Assembly: GCA_014874185.1 (NCBI GenBank)
Contig: JACWAF010000035.1
Span: 186,001 to 250,000 of the forward strand
Direction of reading: 5' to 3'
Length of the DNA stretch: 64,000 nt
From: Nitrospirota bacterium
Lineage (GTDB): Bacteria; Nitrospirota; Thermodesulfovibrionia; Thermodesulfovibrionales; JdFR-88
Shown here: one piece after another, positions 9,123 to 18,802 of the stretch
Position numbering within the stretch: position 1 is the first letter of the stretch
Layout: each line of letters opens with the position of its first letter
Notes under the pieces: model-generated
Seen by the model: the letters and a program-made list of their open reading frames with translations, nothing else
The model's database searches: none
What the model was told of the DNA's origin: nothing
Translations under genes and position numbers: made by a program

Positions 9123-10244
9123 ATGAAAGTAATGACGATTGTGGGCACAAGGCCCGAGATCATCAAATTAAGCAGGGTTATTGCAGAAGTAGAAAAGCAT
9201 CTTTCCCATGTGTTGGTCCATACCGGGCAGAACTATGATTACGAGCTGAACGAGATTTTTTTCAGCGATCTCGGGGTGAGAAAACCCGATTACTTCCTGG
9301 ATGCTGCGGGAGAGAGCGTTGCCGAGACGATCGGGAACGTGATAGCGAAGGCCGATAAAGTGATGGAGAGGGAGTCGCCGGATGCGGTTCTCTTTTACGG
9401 CGACACCAACAGCTGTCTTGCCGTGATTTCCGCCAAGAGAAGAAAGGTCCCCATATTTCATATGGAAGCAGGCAACAGGTGTTTTGATCAGCGCGTGCCG
9501 GAGGAACTAAATAGAAAAATCCTGGACCACCTCAGCGACATAAATATGACGATCACGGAGCACGCGCGGAGATACCTTCTTTCCGAGGGGCTGAGGCCCG
9601 AAACTGTCATCAAGGCGGGATCGCCCATGAAAGAGGTCCTCGAATTCTATATGCCTCGAATTTCGGCATCGGATGTCCTTTCCCGGCTCGGACTCGAACC
9701 CGGCCGCTTTTTTGTTATCAGCGCCCACAGGGAGGAGAATGTCGACTCGGATTCCAATTTCAACAACCTGCTCGATTCTCTCAATGCCGTTGCTGCGAAG
9801 TACGATATGCCCGTAATCGTATCGACCCATCCCCGAACAAGAAAGAGGATGGAGGGGCTGGGCAGAAAGGATTTTGACGAAAGGATCAGGTTCATGAAGC
9901 CTCTCGGCTTTTTTGATTACGTGAAGCTCCAGACGGAGGCCATGTGTGTTATCTCGGACAGCGGGACAATAACCGAGGAATCGTCGATCCTCAATTTCCC
10001 GGCGATAATGATCCGGCAGGCCCATGAGCGACCTGAGGGCATGGACGAAGGTGTTCTCATTATGAGCGGGCTAATGCCTGAACGGGTGCTGCAGTCGGTC
10101 GGGATCGTGATGTCCCAGTACGAAAAAGGGAAAAGGCATTTCAACCTCGTTCGTGACTACGACACCGATAACTTCTCGGAAAAGGTCCTTCGTATCATTA
10201 TGAGTTACACCGATTACGTGAACCGGACCGTATGGTTCAAATAA
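9123..10244 (+). CDS. fnlC: Non-hydrolysing UDP-sugar 2-epimerase, FnlC/CapG/WbjD type
   Basis: This 373-residue WecB-like epimerase has GTRPEIIKLS near the N-terminus and the signature MEAGNRCFDQRVPEE, typical of the CapG/FnlC branch that makes UDP-L-FucNAc from UDP-L-pneumosamine-type sugars. A VISDSGTITEE segment completes the UDP site. It is preceded by GCGAGAGGTGAAC as ribosome site. Together with capE and the SDR it supplies most of the UDP-L-FucNAc pathway. Confidence 0.9.
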   Translation: MKVMTIVGTRPEIIKLSRVIAEVEKHLSHVLVHTGQNYDYELNEIFFSDLGVRKPDYFLDAAGESVAETIGNVIAKADKVMERESPDAVLFYGDTNSCLAVISAKRRKVPIFHMEAGNRCFDQRVPEELNRKILDHLSDINMTITEHARRYLLSEGLRPETVIKAGSPMKEVLEFYMPRISASDVLSRLGLEPGRFFVISAHREENVDSDSNFNNLLDSLNAVAAKYDMPVIVSTHPRTRKRMEGLGRKDFDERIRFMKPLGFFDYVKLQTEAMCVISDSGTITEESSILNFPAIMIRQAHERPEGMDEGVLIMSGLMPERVLQSVGIVMSQYEKGKRHFNLVRDYDTDNFSEKVLRIIMSYTDYVNRTVWFK

Positions 10245-10341
10245 TCGATGAGAAAATTGCGTAAACGCAGGATTCGCAGTGTAAAGGAAGATAAGGGAGC
10301 AACTTGGCGGCAAATATTGTATCAGTACCGGGGCTGAGAAG

Positions 10342-11505
10342 GTGAAAATAATTATTCGCGCCGATTCTTCGCCTTTTATCGGCACGGGTCATGTCGTGAG
10401 ATGTCTTACGCTGGCGGAATATCTTAGGAACGAGGGGGCGGACGTTTCTTTTGTCTGCCGGGACCACGAAAACAATCTGATAGCGTGGATCGAGAGGGAA
10501 AAACGCATCAAAGTACACGTCTTGCCGGCGGACCGCATATGGAATTTCGGGAAAGGCTTGCCATTGAGCGAATGGGACTGGCTTGGAACGGACATCCACA
10601 TCGATGCCGCGCAGACGATATCCGTATTGAAGGAAATTCGAGATCCTGATTGGATCGTCGTCGACCATTATTCTCTGGATTATCGCTGGGAAAAACAAAT
10701 TCGGCCGTATGTAAGAAAAATAATGGTCGTTGACGATCTTGCGAACCGCCGCCACGAATGCGACTTATTGACGGACCCGAATCTTTCGGAAGATCCCAGA
10801 GGCAGGTACGGCGAGATCGTGACAGATCAATGTAAAGTCCTTGCCGGGCCTGAATTCGTAATAATGCGCCCTGAATTTAGAATAGTAAAGGAGAAAACCA
10901 GGATACGTGACGGCCGTGTAAACCGTATCCTTGTCTTTTTCGGAAGCGATCCGACCAATGAAACAGAGAAGGCCCTCAGGGCGATCAGGAGATTTACTCC
11001 GAAGATCGCCATAGACGTGGTAATCAGCCTCCTCAATCCCTTCCGGTACGAAATCGAATCTTTTGCTGCGGGCCTGCCCAATTGCAGCTGTCATGTGCAG
11101 ACTTCCTCGATGGCCGAATTGATGTCACTTGCGGATCTCTCGATCGGAGCGGGAGGCACAACGATGTGGGAACGGTGCAGTTTGGGGCTTCCGTCCATTG
11201 TAATCGCGGTTGCCAAGAACCAGGAAGGTCCTAGTCTTGCCATGGCCTCTGCCGCAAGCATATTGTACCTGGGCCGAAGCCGGGAAGTTACAGTCGATGC
11301 GCTTACTGAGCACGTGTCAGGATTGATTCGTGATCCAGGCCTGCTTGTTCGGATGTCTTCTTTGGGACAGTCCCTCGTAGACGGCCGCGGGTGTGAACGT
11401 ATTGCGAAATACTTAATCAGTGACGCGGTCAAGGTAAGGGCCGGGACGAGAGGTGCGGGGACGGCAGACAAACCAACATATCAACTGGAAATGGAAAATG
11501 GCTGA
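10342..11505 (+). CDS. PseG-like UDP-sugar hydrolase/glycosyltransferase-fold protein
   Basis: This 387-residue protein starts MKIIIRADSSPFIGTGHVVRCLTLA on GTG. It matches PseG, which removes UDP from UDP-2,4-diacetamido-2,4,6-trideoxy-L-altrose in the pseudaminic acid pathway. The glycine-rich loop GTGHV places a histidine at residue 17, the position of the catalytic His in Campylobacter PseG. The C-terminal GAGGTTMWERCSLGLPSI is the nucleotide site. No PseF, PseH or PseI is visible, so the pathway is incomplete here or differs. Confidence 0.85.
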   Translation: MKIIIRADSSPFIGTGHVVRCLTLAEYLRNEGADVSFVCRDHENNLIAWIEREKRIKVHVLPADRIWNFGKGLPLSEWDWLGTDIHIDAAQTISVLKEIRDPDWIVVDHYSLDYRWEKQIRPYVRKIMVVDDLANRRHECDLLTDPNLSEDPRGRYGEIVTDQCKVLAGPEFVIMRPEFRIVKEKTRIRDGRVNRILVFFGSDPTNETEKALRAIRRFTPKIAIDVVISLLNPFRYEIESFAAGLPNCSCHVQTSSMAELMSLADLSIGAGGTTMWERCSLGLPSIVIAVAKNQEGPSLAMASAASILYLGRSREVTVDALTEHVSGLIRDPGLLVRMSSLGQSLVDGRGCERIAKYLISDAVKVRAGTRGAGTADKPTYQLEMENG

Positions 11506-12758
11506 TGAAGATACTTGTTTTAATCCAATATTGGTATCCTTACGAAAGCGCTCTTCAACCAATATATGGAGCGATATTCGAAGATCTCATATCGAAGGGA
11601 TATGAGATCACGATTTTGACATCTTTCCCGCATTACCGTAAGGGGCGAAATGAGGACTGGCGCGAATACCGATGGAAATTTCGCGAAACAGGACTCTGGA
11701 ACGGGGCCACGGTTATAAGGACGTTTGTCTTTGCTCCACGGTTTTCTTCTGCGAAACTGGGAGTGCTGATGCGCGCCCTGACGTTCGTTTCTTTTTACCT
11801 TTCCTCGTTCGTTGCAGCCCTGATGCTGCCGAAACACGATCTGATTTTTGTCTCCTCGGCTCCGCCGTTGATCGGTGCAGTTTCGGCGGGTATGTTGGGG
11901 CGTCTCAGAGGCACGCCCTATGTGTTCAATGTCCAGGATATATTCCCGGACAACGCGGTCAGGGCCGGTATAATAAAAAATCCCTTTCTCATAAGATTTC
12001 TCGATAAACTTGAAAAATTCGTTTATCGCCGCGCATCCCACATCACCGTGCTTTCGGAGACGATGAAAGCGTGGGTGAGCTCAAGGGGGGGGGGAGAAAA
12101 AGTGTCGGTTGTCCCCAACTTCTGCGATACGGATTTCGTCCGTCCAGTGTCGAAATACAATGAATTTTCGGTCCGGCATGGGTTTGACAGGCGATTCGTA
12201 GTTATGTTCGCCGGCAACATAGGCCTGGTCCAGTCTGTCGAACATATCATTTCCGCAGCGGAGATCCTGAGGGGATATCAGGACATAGTGTTTGTGTTCG
12301 TCGGTGCCGGCGAAAACAGGCACGGGATGGAAGAACTTGCAAAAAACAAGGCGCTCCCGAATGTCCTTTTTATCGACAGGCAGCCGTTCAGCGAAATGCC
12401 GAACATTTGGGGTTCGGCCGACATCGGCCTTGTGACTTTGCTCCGGGGTATCGCACAATCTGCCGTCCCCTCAAAGACATTCGGAATAATGGCCGCCGGC
12501 CGGCCGGTGCTGGCGATGGTGGATGAGGGCAGCGAGGCATGGGATATCGTTGATAGAGCGCAGTGCGGGATATGCGTTCCGCCTGAGAGTCCGCGACTGC
12601 TTGCGGAGGCAGTTTTGCGTCTTTACAAGGATCCCGAAGAGAGAAAGAAAATGGGCGCGAGTGCGAGGGAATATGTTGTGGCGAACTATCACAGGTCGGT
12701 CATCAGCGGAAAATACGAAGAATTATTTTGCCGGGTGGTAAGGGGAAATGGCCTATAA
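11505..12758 (+). CDS. Glycosyltransferase family 4, WbuB-like
   Basis: This 417-residue GT-B enzyme starts with MKILVLIQYWYPYESA, the form seen in WbuB-type transferases, and has a C-terminal VPSKTFGIMAAGRPVLA donor motif. In E. coli O26 wbuB follows fnlABC and is assigned as L-FucNAc transferase; the same order here supports that role, but only by synteny. It starts in a TGATG overlap with the PseG-like gene and overlaps the next gene by 11 nt. Confidence 0.85.
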   Translation: MKILVLIQYWYPYESALQPIYGAIFEDLISKGYEITILTSFPHYRKGRNEDWREYRWKFRETGLWNGATVIRTFVFAPRFSSAKLGVLMRALTFVSFYLSSFVAALMLPKHDLIFVSSAPPLIGAVSAGMLGRLRGTPYVFNVQDIFPDNAVRAGIIKNPFLIRFLDKLEKFVYRRASHITVLSETMKAWVSSRGGGEKVSVVPNFCDTDFVRPVSKYNEFSVRHGFDRRFVVMFAGNIGLVQSVEHIISAAEILRGYQDIVFVFVGAGENRHGMEELAKNKALPNVLFIDRQPFSEMPNIWGSADIGLVTLLRGIAQSAVPSKTFGIMAAGRPVLAMVDEGSEAWDIVDRAQCGICVPPESPRLLAEAVLRLYKDPEERKKMGASAREYVVANYHRSVISGKYEELFCRVVRGNGL

Positions 12759-14157
12759 GATCATACTGGGCCTCAGGCATCCGAGGAAGAAGAGAAAGAT
12801 CTGCCTGTTCTCTGTAGATGCATTGATCGTCCTTTCGGTTCTTGTTGCGTCCTATTACCTGAGAGTCACATTTGTTGAGGGCGGCGGTATCGCCTTGATC
12901 GGGGAAAGGGTGAACTGGCTCCTTGCTGCCGCTGTAATCATCCATCTTTTTTGTTTTTACATCTTTGATCTCTATAATCTCGATAAAAAACAGTCCGGGC
13001 TGAGAGTCTTCTCCCTGATAGCCGTTTCGGTTGCCCTTGCAGGCGGCCTCATCGCGTTTGCGTCATACTTGTTTCCGGGCGCGAAGATAGGCAGGATACT
13101 GCTGAGCATTCACATGCCTCTGCTTGTCGCGGCTATATACACCTGGCGCAGCATATTCGGAGCGCTGTTCATCAAAACCATCCGCATAAAGAACCTGCTT
13201 TTGATCGGCGCGAACTCGGACCATCCCGCGATACTCAATTTCCTTCGGAGTGACGCCGCGAAGGACTATCATGTGGTAGGTTCGGTGACGCAATTCAGAG
13301 AGTCAAATCCTTCGCCGGACCAGAAAAGTCCGGCAGCGCTTTTGGATATCAAGAATCTTGTCAGCGAAAAGGACATAAGAACAATAGTTGTAACCGAGAG
13401 AATGAAAGGTTTGCCGGAAGTGAAGAAGGACTTGATTGACCTGAAATTTCAGGGGATGGAGATATATGATTTCCCCACCTTTCACATGAATTTGACCGAG
13501 AAGATGCCGATTTCGCTCATCAGCGATAACTGGCTGCTCATGTACAACCAGCAGGGGGCATTTGCCCCCGACGTCTACTTGAGAATAAAAAGATTTTTTG
13601 ACTTTCTTCTTTCGGCCTTCGGACTGATCGCGGGATTGCCTCTTTTTGTCGTGATAGCGGCCGCCGTCAAGCTGACGTCCAAAGGCCCTGTTTTTTTTAG
13701 ACAGGAAAGAGTGGGCCTCAACAAGAAACCATATATGATGATAAAATTCAGAACCATGATAGACAATGCCGAAAGAGATACCGGGCCGAGGTGGTCAAGT
13801 GCGAATGACAGCAGAATTACGGCGATAGGGAAGTTGTTGAGGAAGACGCATCTTGACGAACTGCCGCAACTGATAAATATTCTGCGCGGGGACATGAGTT
13901 TTGTGGGTCCGAGACCTATTCGGGAATGTTTCGAGGGCCAGTCTGCAAAAAAAATAGCATTTTACAATCTGAGGCATATTGTCAAGCCGGGCGTGACAGG
14001 GTGGGCACAGGTCAAGGATTTTGATGTGAGGGCCGAGACGGGACCGTTTGAGAGATTTCAATACGACCTGTTTTACATTCACCACCGGTCCTTCCTGTTG
14101 GATATGTTCATAATTCTGAAGACCGTGCAAAGAGTGCTGTTCGGCCGGGGCGTGTGA
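12748..14157 (+). CDS. Polyprenyl-phosphate sugar phosphotransferase (WbaP/initiating glycosyltransferase)
   Basis: This 469-residue protein has N-terminal transmembrane helices, a CoA-binding-like Rossmann domain (about 140-260) and a bacterial sugar transferase domain from about 275 to the end. The latter shows FRQERVGLNKKPYMMIKFRTM, the catalytic Asp-Glu pair D370/E371 in HLDELPQL, and SFVGPRP. Such enzymes put the first sugar-phosphate onto undecaprenyl phosphate. It closes the polysaccharide operon. Which sugar is used cannot be stated. Confidence 0.9.
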   Translation: MAYKIILGLRHPRKKRKICLFSVDALIVLSVLVASYYLRVTFVEGGGIALIGERVNWLLAAAVIIHLFCFYIFDLYNLDKKQSGLRVFSLIAVSVALAGGLIAFASYLFPGAKIGRILLSIHMPLLVAAIYTWRSIFGALFIKTIRIKNLLLIGANSDHPAILNFLRSDAAKDYHVVGSVTQFRESNPSPDQKSPAALLDIKNLVSEKDIRTIVVTERMKGLPEVKKDLIDLKFQGMEIYDFPTFHMNLTEKMPISLISDNWLLMYNQQGAFAPDVYLRIKRFFDFLLSAFGLIAGLPLFVVIAAAVKLTSKGPVFFRQERVGLNKKPYMMIKFRTMIDNAERDTGPRWSSANDSRITAIGKLLRKTHLDELPQLINILRGDMSFVGPRPIRECFEGQSAKKIAFYNLRHIVKPGVTGWAQVKDFDVRAETGPFERFQYDLFYIHHRSFLLDMFIILKTVQRVLFGRGV

Positions 14158-14353
14158 AGGGACTATATCGGTGCAACGCCGGGATCCGGGTCCGTGCGGC
14201 AACGATTAGCCATAGCCCATGGCTATATCAGCTATGCGGCAAGAGCGAGGAAGCGCATGCGGCGATGAAGAACGATTTTGCAGGTGGGCGGTTTCCTTCG
14301 GGAGATTTTGGAGAAAACGCGGCATGGGGTGGATTATGGGTGAAGTGCCTTTC

Positions 14354-14382
14354 TTTACAGCGCCCGGAGGCTATGTTAAAAT
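14354..14382 (+). promoter_or_regulatory. Candidate sigma70 promoter for ROK kinase gene
   Basis: TTTACA at 14354-14359 and TAAAAT at 14377-14382 are 17 nt apart. The expected transcription start is about 14389, giving a leader of only about 10 nt before ATG 14399, which has no clear Shine-Dalgarno sequence. Confidence 0.5.
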
Positions 14383-14398
14383 ACATATCGCCCTATTT

Positions 14399-15313
14399 AT
14401 GTCTTCAAAAAATTTATCCATAGGAATCGACCTCGGCGGTACAAATCTGCGGGTTGCGCTGGTAAACCGCCAGGGAGAGGTGCTCGAAAAAATAAAAGAG
14501 CCCTCCACCGGGGACGTCCTCCAGACATTAAAAAGCTCGGTCGATAAATTGATGGGGCCTGAAGTGGCCGGGATAGGCATCGGGGTTGCGGGCGTGATAG
14601 ACCGCCCGGGAAGGATCGTCATAATCTCGCCGAACCTGCCCCTCGTGAGCGGGTACGACTTCAACCAGCTTGGCTTCTCCGTGCCCTTTTATCTGGAAAA
14701 CGACGCCAACGCGGCCGCACTGGGCGAGGCCCGGCTTGGCGCGGGTAAGGAATACAGGAACTTCGTCCTTCTCACGCTTGGCACCGGCGTGGGCGGGGGC
14801 GTGATATACAAGGGCAAGCTCATGAAAGTTGCGGCCGAGATAGGCCACATGAGCATTGCCTCGGACGGCCCCAAGTGCTTCTGCGGCAACAACGGCTGCC
14901 TGGAGCTTTACTGCTCCGCGCGGGCGATACACGCGGCCACGGTGAAGGCGCTGGAAGGCGGGGCGGAGAGCGGCCTGAAGGAGTGCTGCGGCGGGAACGT
15001 CTACCGCATCACGCCGGAGGACGTGTACAGGGCCGCCATGGACGGCGACAGCCTGGCCCGGGAGATGCTTCGCGAGGCGGGGAGATACCTGGGCGTGGGC
15101 CTTTCCAATGTTGTGAACATATTCAGCCCGGAGGCCATAGTGCTTGCGGGCGGGCTGATAGGCGCCTGGAACATCTATGTGGAGGAGGCGATCAGGGAGT
15201 GCTCCAAACGGGCCTTCAAAAGCCTTATGCAAAATCTGAAGATAGTGCCCGCAACACTCGGCGACGAGGCCGGGATACTCGGGGCGGCAAGCCTTGTCTT
15301 CCAGGAACACTAG
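14399..15313 (+). CDS. ROK family glucokinase
   Basis: This ROK kinase has LSIGIDLGGTNLRVAL (ATP phosphate site, residues 7-22), the catalytic NDANAAALGE and the ROK zinc motif with C160, C162 and C167 (CFCGNNGC). It probably phosphorylates glucose or another hexose. The track starts at 14219, but those extra 60 residues are unlike the family; ATG 14399 gives a normal 304-residue protein and sits just behind a promoter-like sequence. G+C content rises clearly from here on compared with the polysaccharide cluster. Confidence 0.88.
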   Translation: MSSKNLSIGIDLGGTNLRVALVNRQGEVLEKIKEPSTGDVLQTLKSSVDKLMGPEVAGIGIGVAGVIDRPGRIVIISPNLPLVSGYDFNQLGFSVPFYLENDANAAALGEARLGAGKEYRNFVLLTLGTGVGGGVIYKGKLMKVAAEIGHMSIASDGPKCFCGNNGCLELYCSARAIHAATVKALEGGAESGLKECCGGNVYRITPEDVYRAAMDGDSLAREMLREAGRYLGVGLSNVVNIFSPEAIVLAGGLIGAWNIYVEEAIRECSKRAFKSLMQNLKIVPATLGDEAGILGAASLVFQEH

Positions 15314-15330
15314 CAGCGCCCCCTTTATAA

Positions 15331-17133
15331 ATGCCTGAAAATACCCAAAGGATCCGCAATTTCTCGATAATCGCCCATATAGACCATGGGAAGTCCACCA
15401 TAGCCGACAGGCTGCTGGAGTACACGGGCGCCCTCTCCCAGAGGGAGATGATGGCACAGGTGCTGGACTCGATGGACCTGGAGAGGGAGCGCGGCATCAC
15501 CATAAAGGCCCATGCCGTGCGCCTTAGTTACAAGGCCGGGGACGGCAAGGAATACATGCTGAACCTCATAGACACCCCCGGCCACGTGGACTTCTCATAC
15601 GAGGTCTCCCGCAGCCTCGCGTCTTGCGAGGGCGCGCTATTGGTGATAGACGCCACGCAGGGCGTGGAGGCCCAGACCATAGCGAACGCATACCTGGCCC
15701 TTAACAACAATCTTGAGATCGTGACCGTGATAAACAAAATAGACCTGCCCTCGGCGGACCCGGAGAAGGTGAAAGAGCAGGTCGCGGAGACGATACCCGT
15801 GGACGCATCGGACGCCATACTGGCAAGCGCCAAAGAGGGCATCGGCACAAAAGATATACTTGAGGCAATTGTCAAAAAGATCCCGCCCCCCGGGGGCGAT
15901 GGAGATGCCCCCTTGACCGCCCTCGTCTTCGACTCCTGGTTCGACTCCTACAGGGGCGTCATCACCCTTGTAAGGGTCTTTGACGGCACCGTCCGGGCTG
16001 GGATGAAGGTCCGCCTTATGGCGAACGGCAAGGATTTTCTGGTTGACGAGGTAGGAGTTTTTACCCCCAAGCCCCTCCCGGTTGAAAAACTCTCGGCGGG
16101 CGATGTGGGCTACATAATAGCCGGGATCAAGAACGTCGGGGACACGCGGGTCGGCGATACGATAACCGGGGCGGAGGACCCGGCGCCAAAGCCCCTGCCG
16201 GGCTACCGGGAGGCCCGCCCTATGGTCTATTGCGGGCTTTATCCCACGGAGTTCCACCAGTACGAGGCCCTGAAGGCGGCGCTTGAAAAACTCACCCTCA
16301 ATGACGCCGCGTTCACCTACGAGCCGGAGACATCGGCCGCCCTGGGGTTCGGGTTCCGGTGCGGGTTTCTGGGGCTTTTGCACCTGGAGATAATCAGGGA
16401 ACGGCTGGAGCGCGAGTTCGGCCTCTCCCTCATAAGCACCACACCCACGGTCATCTACAAGGCCGTGGAGGAAAACGGGGAAATAACCTACATAGACAGC
16501 CCCTCCAAGTGGCTGCCCAAATTCAAATATGTTGAAGAGCCGTATGTTAAGGCCATCATCTTCGTGCCGCAGGCCTTCCTTGGGGCGACCCTGGACCTCT
16601 GCCAGTCCCGGAGGGGAACGCAGAAAAGCTTCGAGTACATCGGGAAGGAGCGGATCATGCTTACCTACGAGATCCCGATGAACGAGATATTATGGGATTT
16701 TTTCGACAAGCTGAAATCCCTTACCAAGGGGTATGCCTCGCTGGATTACGAGTTCATAGGCTACAGCGAGGCGGACCTTGTCCGGGTGGACATACTGCTT
16801 AACGGCGAGCCGGTTGACGCCCTCTCTTTCATTATCCCTAAAGACAAGGCCTATTACAGGGCCAAACAGGTTGTGGCCAAGCTCCGCCAGGTCATTCCGC
16901 GCCAGCTCTTCGAAGTTGCCATACAGGCCTCCATAGGGAGCCGGATAATCTCCCGCGAGACGGTGAAGGCGATGAGAAAGGACGTGCTTGCCAAGTGCTA
17001 CGGGGGCGACATCACCCGCAAGCGCAAGCTCCTCGAAAAGCAGAAGGAGGGCAAGAGGAAGATGAAGCAGGTGGGGAGGGTAGAGATACCCCAGGAGGCC
17101 TTTCTGGCCGTTTTACAACTTGAGGACAAATAG
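15331..17133 (+). CDS. lepA: Elongation factor 4 (LepA)
   Basis: This 600-residue translational GTPase has AHIDHGKST (residues 15-23), DTPGHVDF and NKIDLP. It lacks EF-G domain IV and ends with the LepA-specific C-terminal domain ([43 protein letters not shown]). It is membrane- and ribosome-associated and acts on stalled or mis-translocated ribosomes. The gene lies 18 nt upstream of lepB, the classic lepA-lepB pairing. Confidence 0.98.
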   Translation: MPENTQRIRNFSIIAHIDHGKSTIADRLLEYTGALSQREMMAQVLDSMDLERERGITIKAHAVRLSYKAGDGKEYMLNLIDTPGHVDFSYEVSRSLASCEGALLVIDATQGVEAQTIANAYLALNNNLEIVTVINKIDLPSADPEKVKEQVAETIPVDASDAILASAKEGIGTKDILEAIVKKIPPPGGDGDAPLTALVFDSWFDSYRGVITLVRVFDGTVRAGMKVRLMANGKDFLVDEVGVFTPKPLPVEKLSAGDVGYIIAGIKNVGDTRVGDTITGAEDPAPKPLPGYREARPMVYCGLYPTEFHQYEALKAALEKLTLNDAAFTYEPETSAALGFGFRCGFLGLLHLEIIRERLEREFGLSLISTTPTVIYKAVEENGEITYIDSPSKWLPKFKYVEEPYVKAIIFVPQAFLGATLDLCQSRRGTQKSFEYIGKERIMLTYEIPMNEILWDFFDKLKSLTKGYASLDYEFIGYSEADLVRVDILLNGEPVDALSFIIPKDKAYYRAKQVVAKLRQVIPRQLFEVAIQASIGSRIISRETVKAMRKDVLAKCYGGDITRKRKLLEKQKEGKRKMKQVGRVEIPQEAFLAVLQLEDK

Positions 17134-17151
17134 TTTAATATAGGGATTGTT

Positions 17152-17802
17152 ATGTCTGACCACGAGATTGCCGCAGCCCGCAGCAAAGCCCAAAAGAGCG
17201 CGAAAAGGGTATTCTGGGAATATGCGGAGGCGATAGCCACCGCCCTCATACTGGCCCTCATAATAAGGGCGTATGTAGTGCAGGCGTTCAAGATACCTTC
17301 GGGCTCCATGAAAAGGACGCTCCTGGTGGGCGACCATATCCTGGTGAACAAGTTCATCTACGGCACCACGATACCCTTTTCCGATAAAAGAGTGCTCATC
17401 CTCCGGACCCCCCAGAGGGGCGACATCATAGTCTTCAAATACCCCCAGGACCCGTCCAAGGACTTCATAAAGCGCGTCATAGGCGTTGGCGGAGACACTA
17501 TTTACGAGAAGAACAAAGTCCTCTACGTAAATGGGGTCAGGCAGATAGAGCCTTATGCCAGGCACGTGGACGACGAGATCAAGCCGGGCACGCTGGACCC
17601 CAGGGACAACTTCGGCCCCATCACCGTGCCCCCTGGGAAGTTCTTCGTTATGGGCGACAACCGCGACGAGAGCTATGACAGCCGCTACTGGGGCTATGTG
17701 AGCATGGACGAGATAAAGGGCAAGGCGTTCATAATCTACTGGTCATGGAACGGCAAGGAGCACCTTCCGAGGCTGGCCCGCATGGGGCACCTGCTAGAGT
17801 AG
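17152..17802 (+). CDS. lepB: Signal peptidase I
   Basis: This 216-residue inner-membrane serine protease has one N-terminal transmembrane segment (about 26-44), the catalytic Ser S52 in PSGSM and general-base Lys K107 in KDFIKRVIG, then GDNRDESYDSRYWG. It cleaves signal peptides of exported proteins. It follows lepA by 18 nt. Confidence 0.96.
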   Translation: MSDHEIAAARSKAQKSAKRVFWEYAEAIATALILALIIRAYVVQAFKIPSGSMKRTLLVGDHILVNKFIYGTTIPFSDKRVLILRTPQRGDIIVFKYPQDPSKDFIKRVIGVGGDTIYEKNKVLYVNGVRQIEPYARHVDDEIKPGTLDPRDNFGPITVPPGKFFVMGDNRDESYDSRYWGYVSMDEIKGKAFIIYWSWNGKEHLPRLARMGHLLE

Positions 17803-17805
17803 TGA

Positions 17806-18144
17806 ATGTGCAAGTGGGTTAAGGCCGCTTTTTGCATAGGCTTTTTCGTTTCGCTGGTCTACTCGGGCATCATGTTCGGAATGCCCTACTATAAATACCT
17901 CATATTCAAGTCCGATGTGCACGATATGCTTCATTTCGAGCAGCTCTATAACGCGGACAGGATCAAGGCCGCCATACTTAAAAAAGCGGCCGAGTTGAAC
18001 GTGCCCCTCACCGATGAGAACCTCTCAGTCCTCGGGGACCGGGAAAATTTCATAATAAGCGCGAACTGGACCGAGCAGGTGGTCTTGTTTCGGGGCTATT
18101 TCAAACGCACACTCAATTTTTCATTCGAGACAACCGGCCGGTAA
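17806..18144 (+). CDS. Small single-pass membrane protein, DUF4845-like
   Basis: This 112-residue protein has one N-terminal hydrophobic segment (about 8-27) and a short periplasmic domain containing NADRIKAAILKKAAELN and FKRTLNFSFET. Its size, topology and place directly after lepB resemble DUF4845-type proteins found next to lepB in other Gram-negatives. No function is known. Its stop abuts the ribE start. Confidence 0.7.
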   Translation: MCKWVKAAFCIGFFVSLVYSGIMFGMPYYKYLIFKSDVHDMLHFEQLYNADRIKAAILKKAAELNVPLTDENLSVLGDRENFIISANWTEQVVLFRGYFKRTLNFSFETTGR

Positions 18145-18801
18145 ATGTTCACCGGGATTATAAAGGAGATGGGCGAGGTGCTTTCGCTGAGGGGAAAGCC
18201 CTCCGGCGCGGAGCTTGCCCTTAAAAGCGAACTGCTCTCAAAAGAGGCCGCAATCGGCGACTCGATAGCCGTAAGCGGCGCCTGCCTTACCGTGACCTCG
18301 ATTAAAGGGGCCGCTTTGACCTTCGACCTCTCGGACGAGACCCTGCGGGCCACTACCCTCGGGGGCCTGAAATCCGGCGACAAGGTGAACCTTGAGCCCG
18401 CCCTCAGGGCCACGGACCAGCTGGGAGGGCATATCGTAACCGGCCATGTGGATGCCGTGGGCCGGATAAAGGAAAAAGAGAAGGTGGGCGACAACTTCCA
18501 TTTCCTGATAGAAGCCCCCCCACAGGTGCTTGATTATCTGGTCGAAAAGGGCTCTGTAACCATAGACGGGATAAGCCTTACCGTGGTGGACGTATTAAAG
18601 GGCTCGTTCACCATAGTCATTATTCCCCATACGGCCAATGTGACCACTATTGGGCGGAAAGGGATTTCTTCCCCCGTGAACCTCGAGGCTGATATAATAG
18701 GAAAGTATGTTGCCAAGTTCACCCGGAATGCCGCCGGGAGCGGCGGCGGGGGGATCAAAAAGGCCCTCTTCGATGCCGGGTACATAAAGGGAGCGGACTA
18801 G
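18145..18801 (+). CDS. ribE: Riboflavin synthase, alpha subunit
   Basis: These 218 residues form two tandem lumazine-binding barrels ([12 protein letters not shown] at residue 1, and [14 protein letters not shown] starting about 97). The enzyme dismutates two 6,7-dimethyl-8-ribityllumazine molecules to riboflavin. It is followed 1 nt later by ribBA and further by ribH, making a riboflavin gene set. ribD is not in the window. Confidence 0.96.
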   Translation: MFTGIIKEMGEVLSLRGKPSGAELALKSELLSKEAAIGDSIAVSGACLTVTSIKGAALTFDLSDETLRATTLGGLKSGDKVNLEPALRATDQLGGHIVTGHVDAVGRIKEKEKVGDNFHFLIEAPPQVLDYLVEKGSVTIDGISLTVVDVLKGSFTIVIIPHTANVTTIGRKGISSPVNLEADIIGKYVAKFTRNAAGSGGGGIKKALFDAGYIKGAD

Positions 18802-18802
18802 A

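Noticed and set aside
14219-14398. N-terminal extension of the ROK kinase
   Set aside because: The extra 60 residues do not fit the family; the GIDLGGT motif lies just after ATG 14399.
14528-15457. 309-aa antisense ORF over the ROK kinase and lepA start
   Set aside because: Spurious, low-complexity, created by high G+C codon bias.
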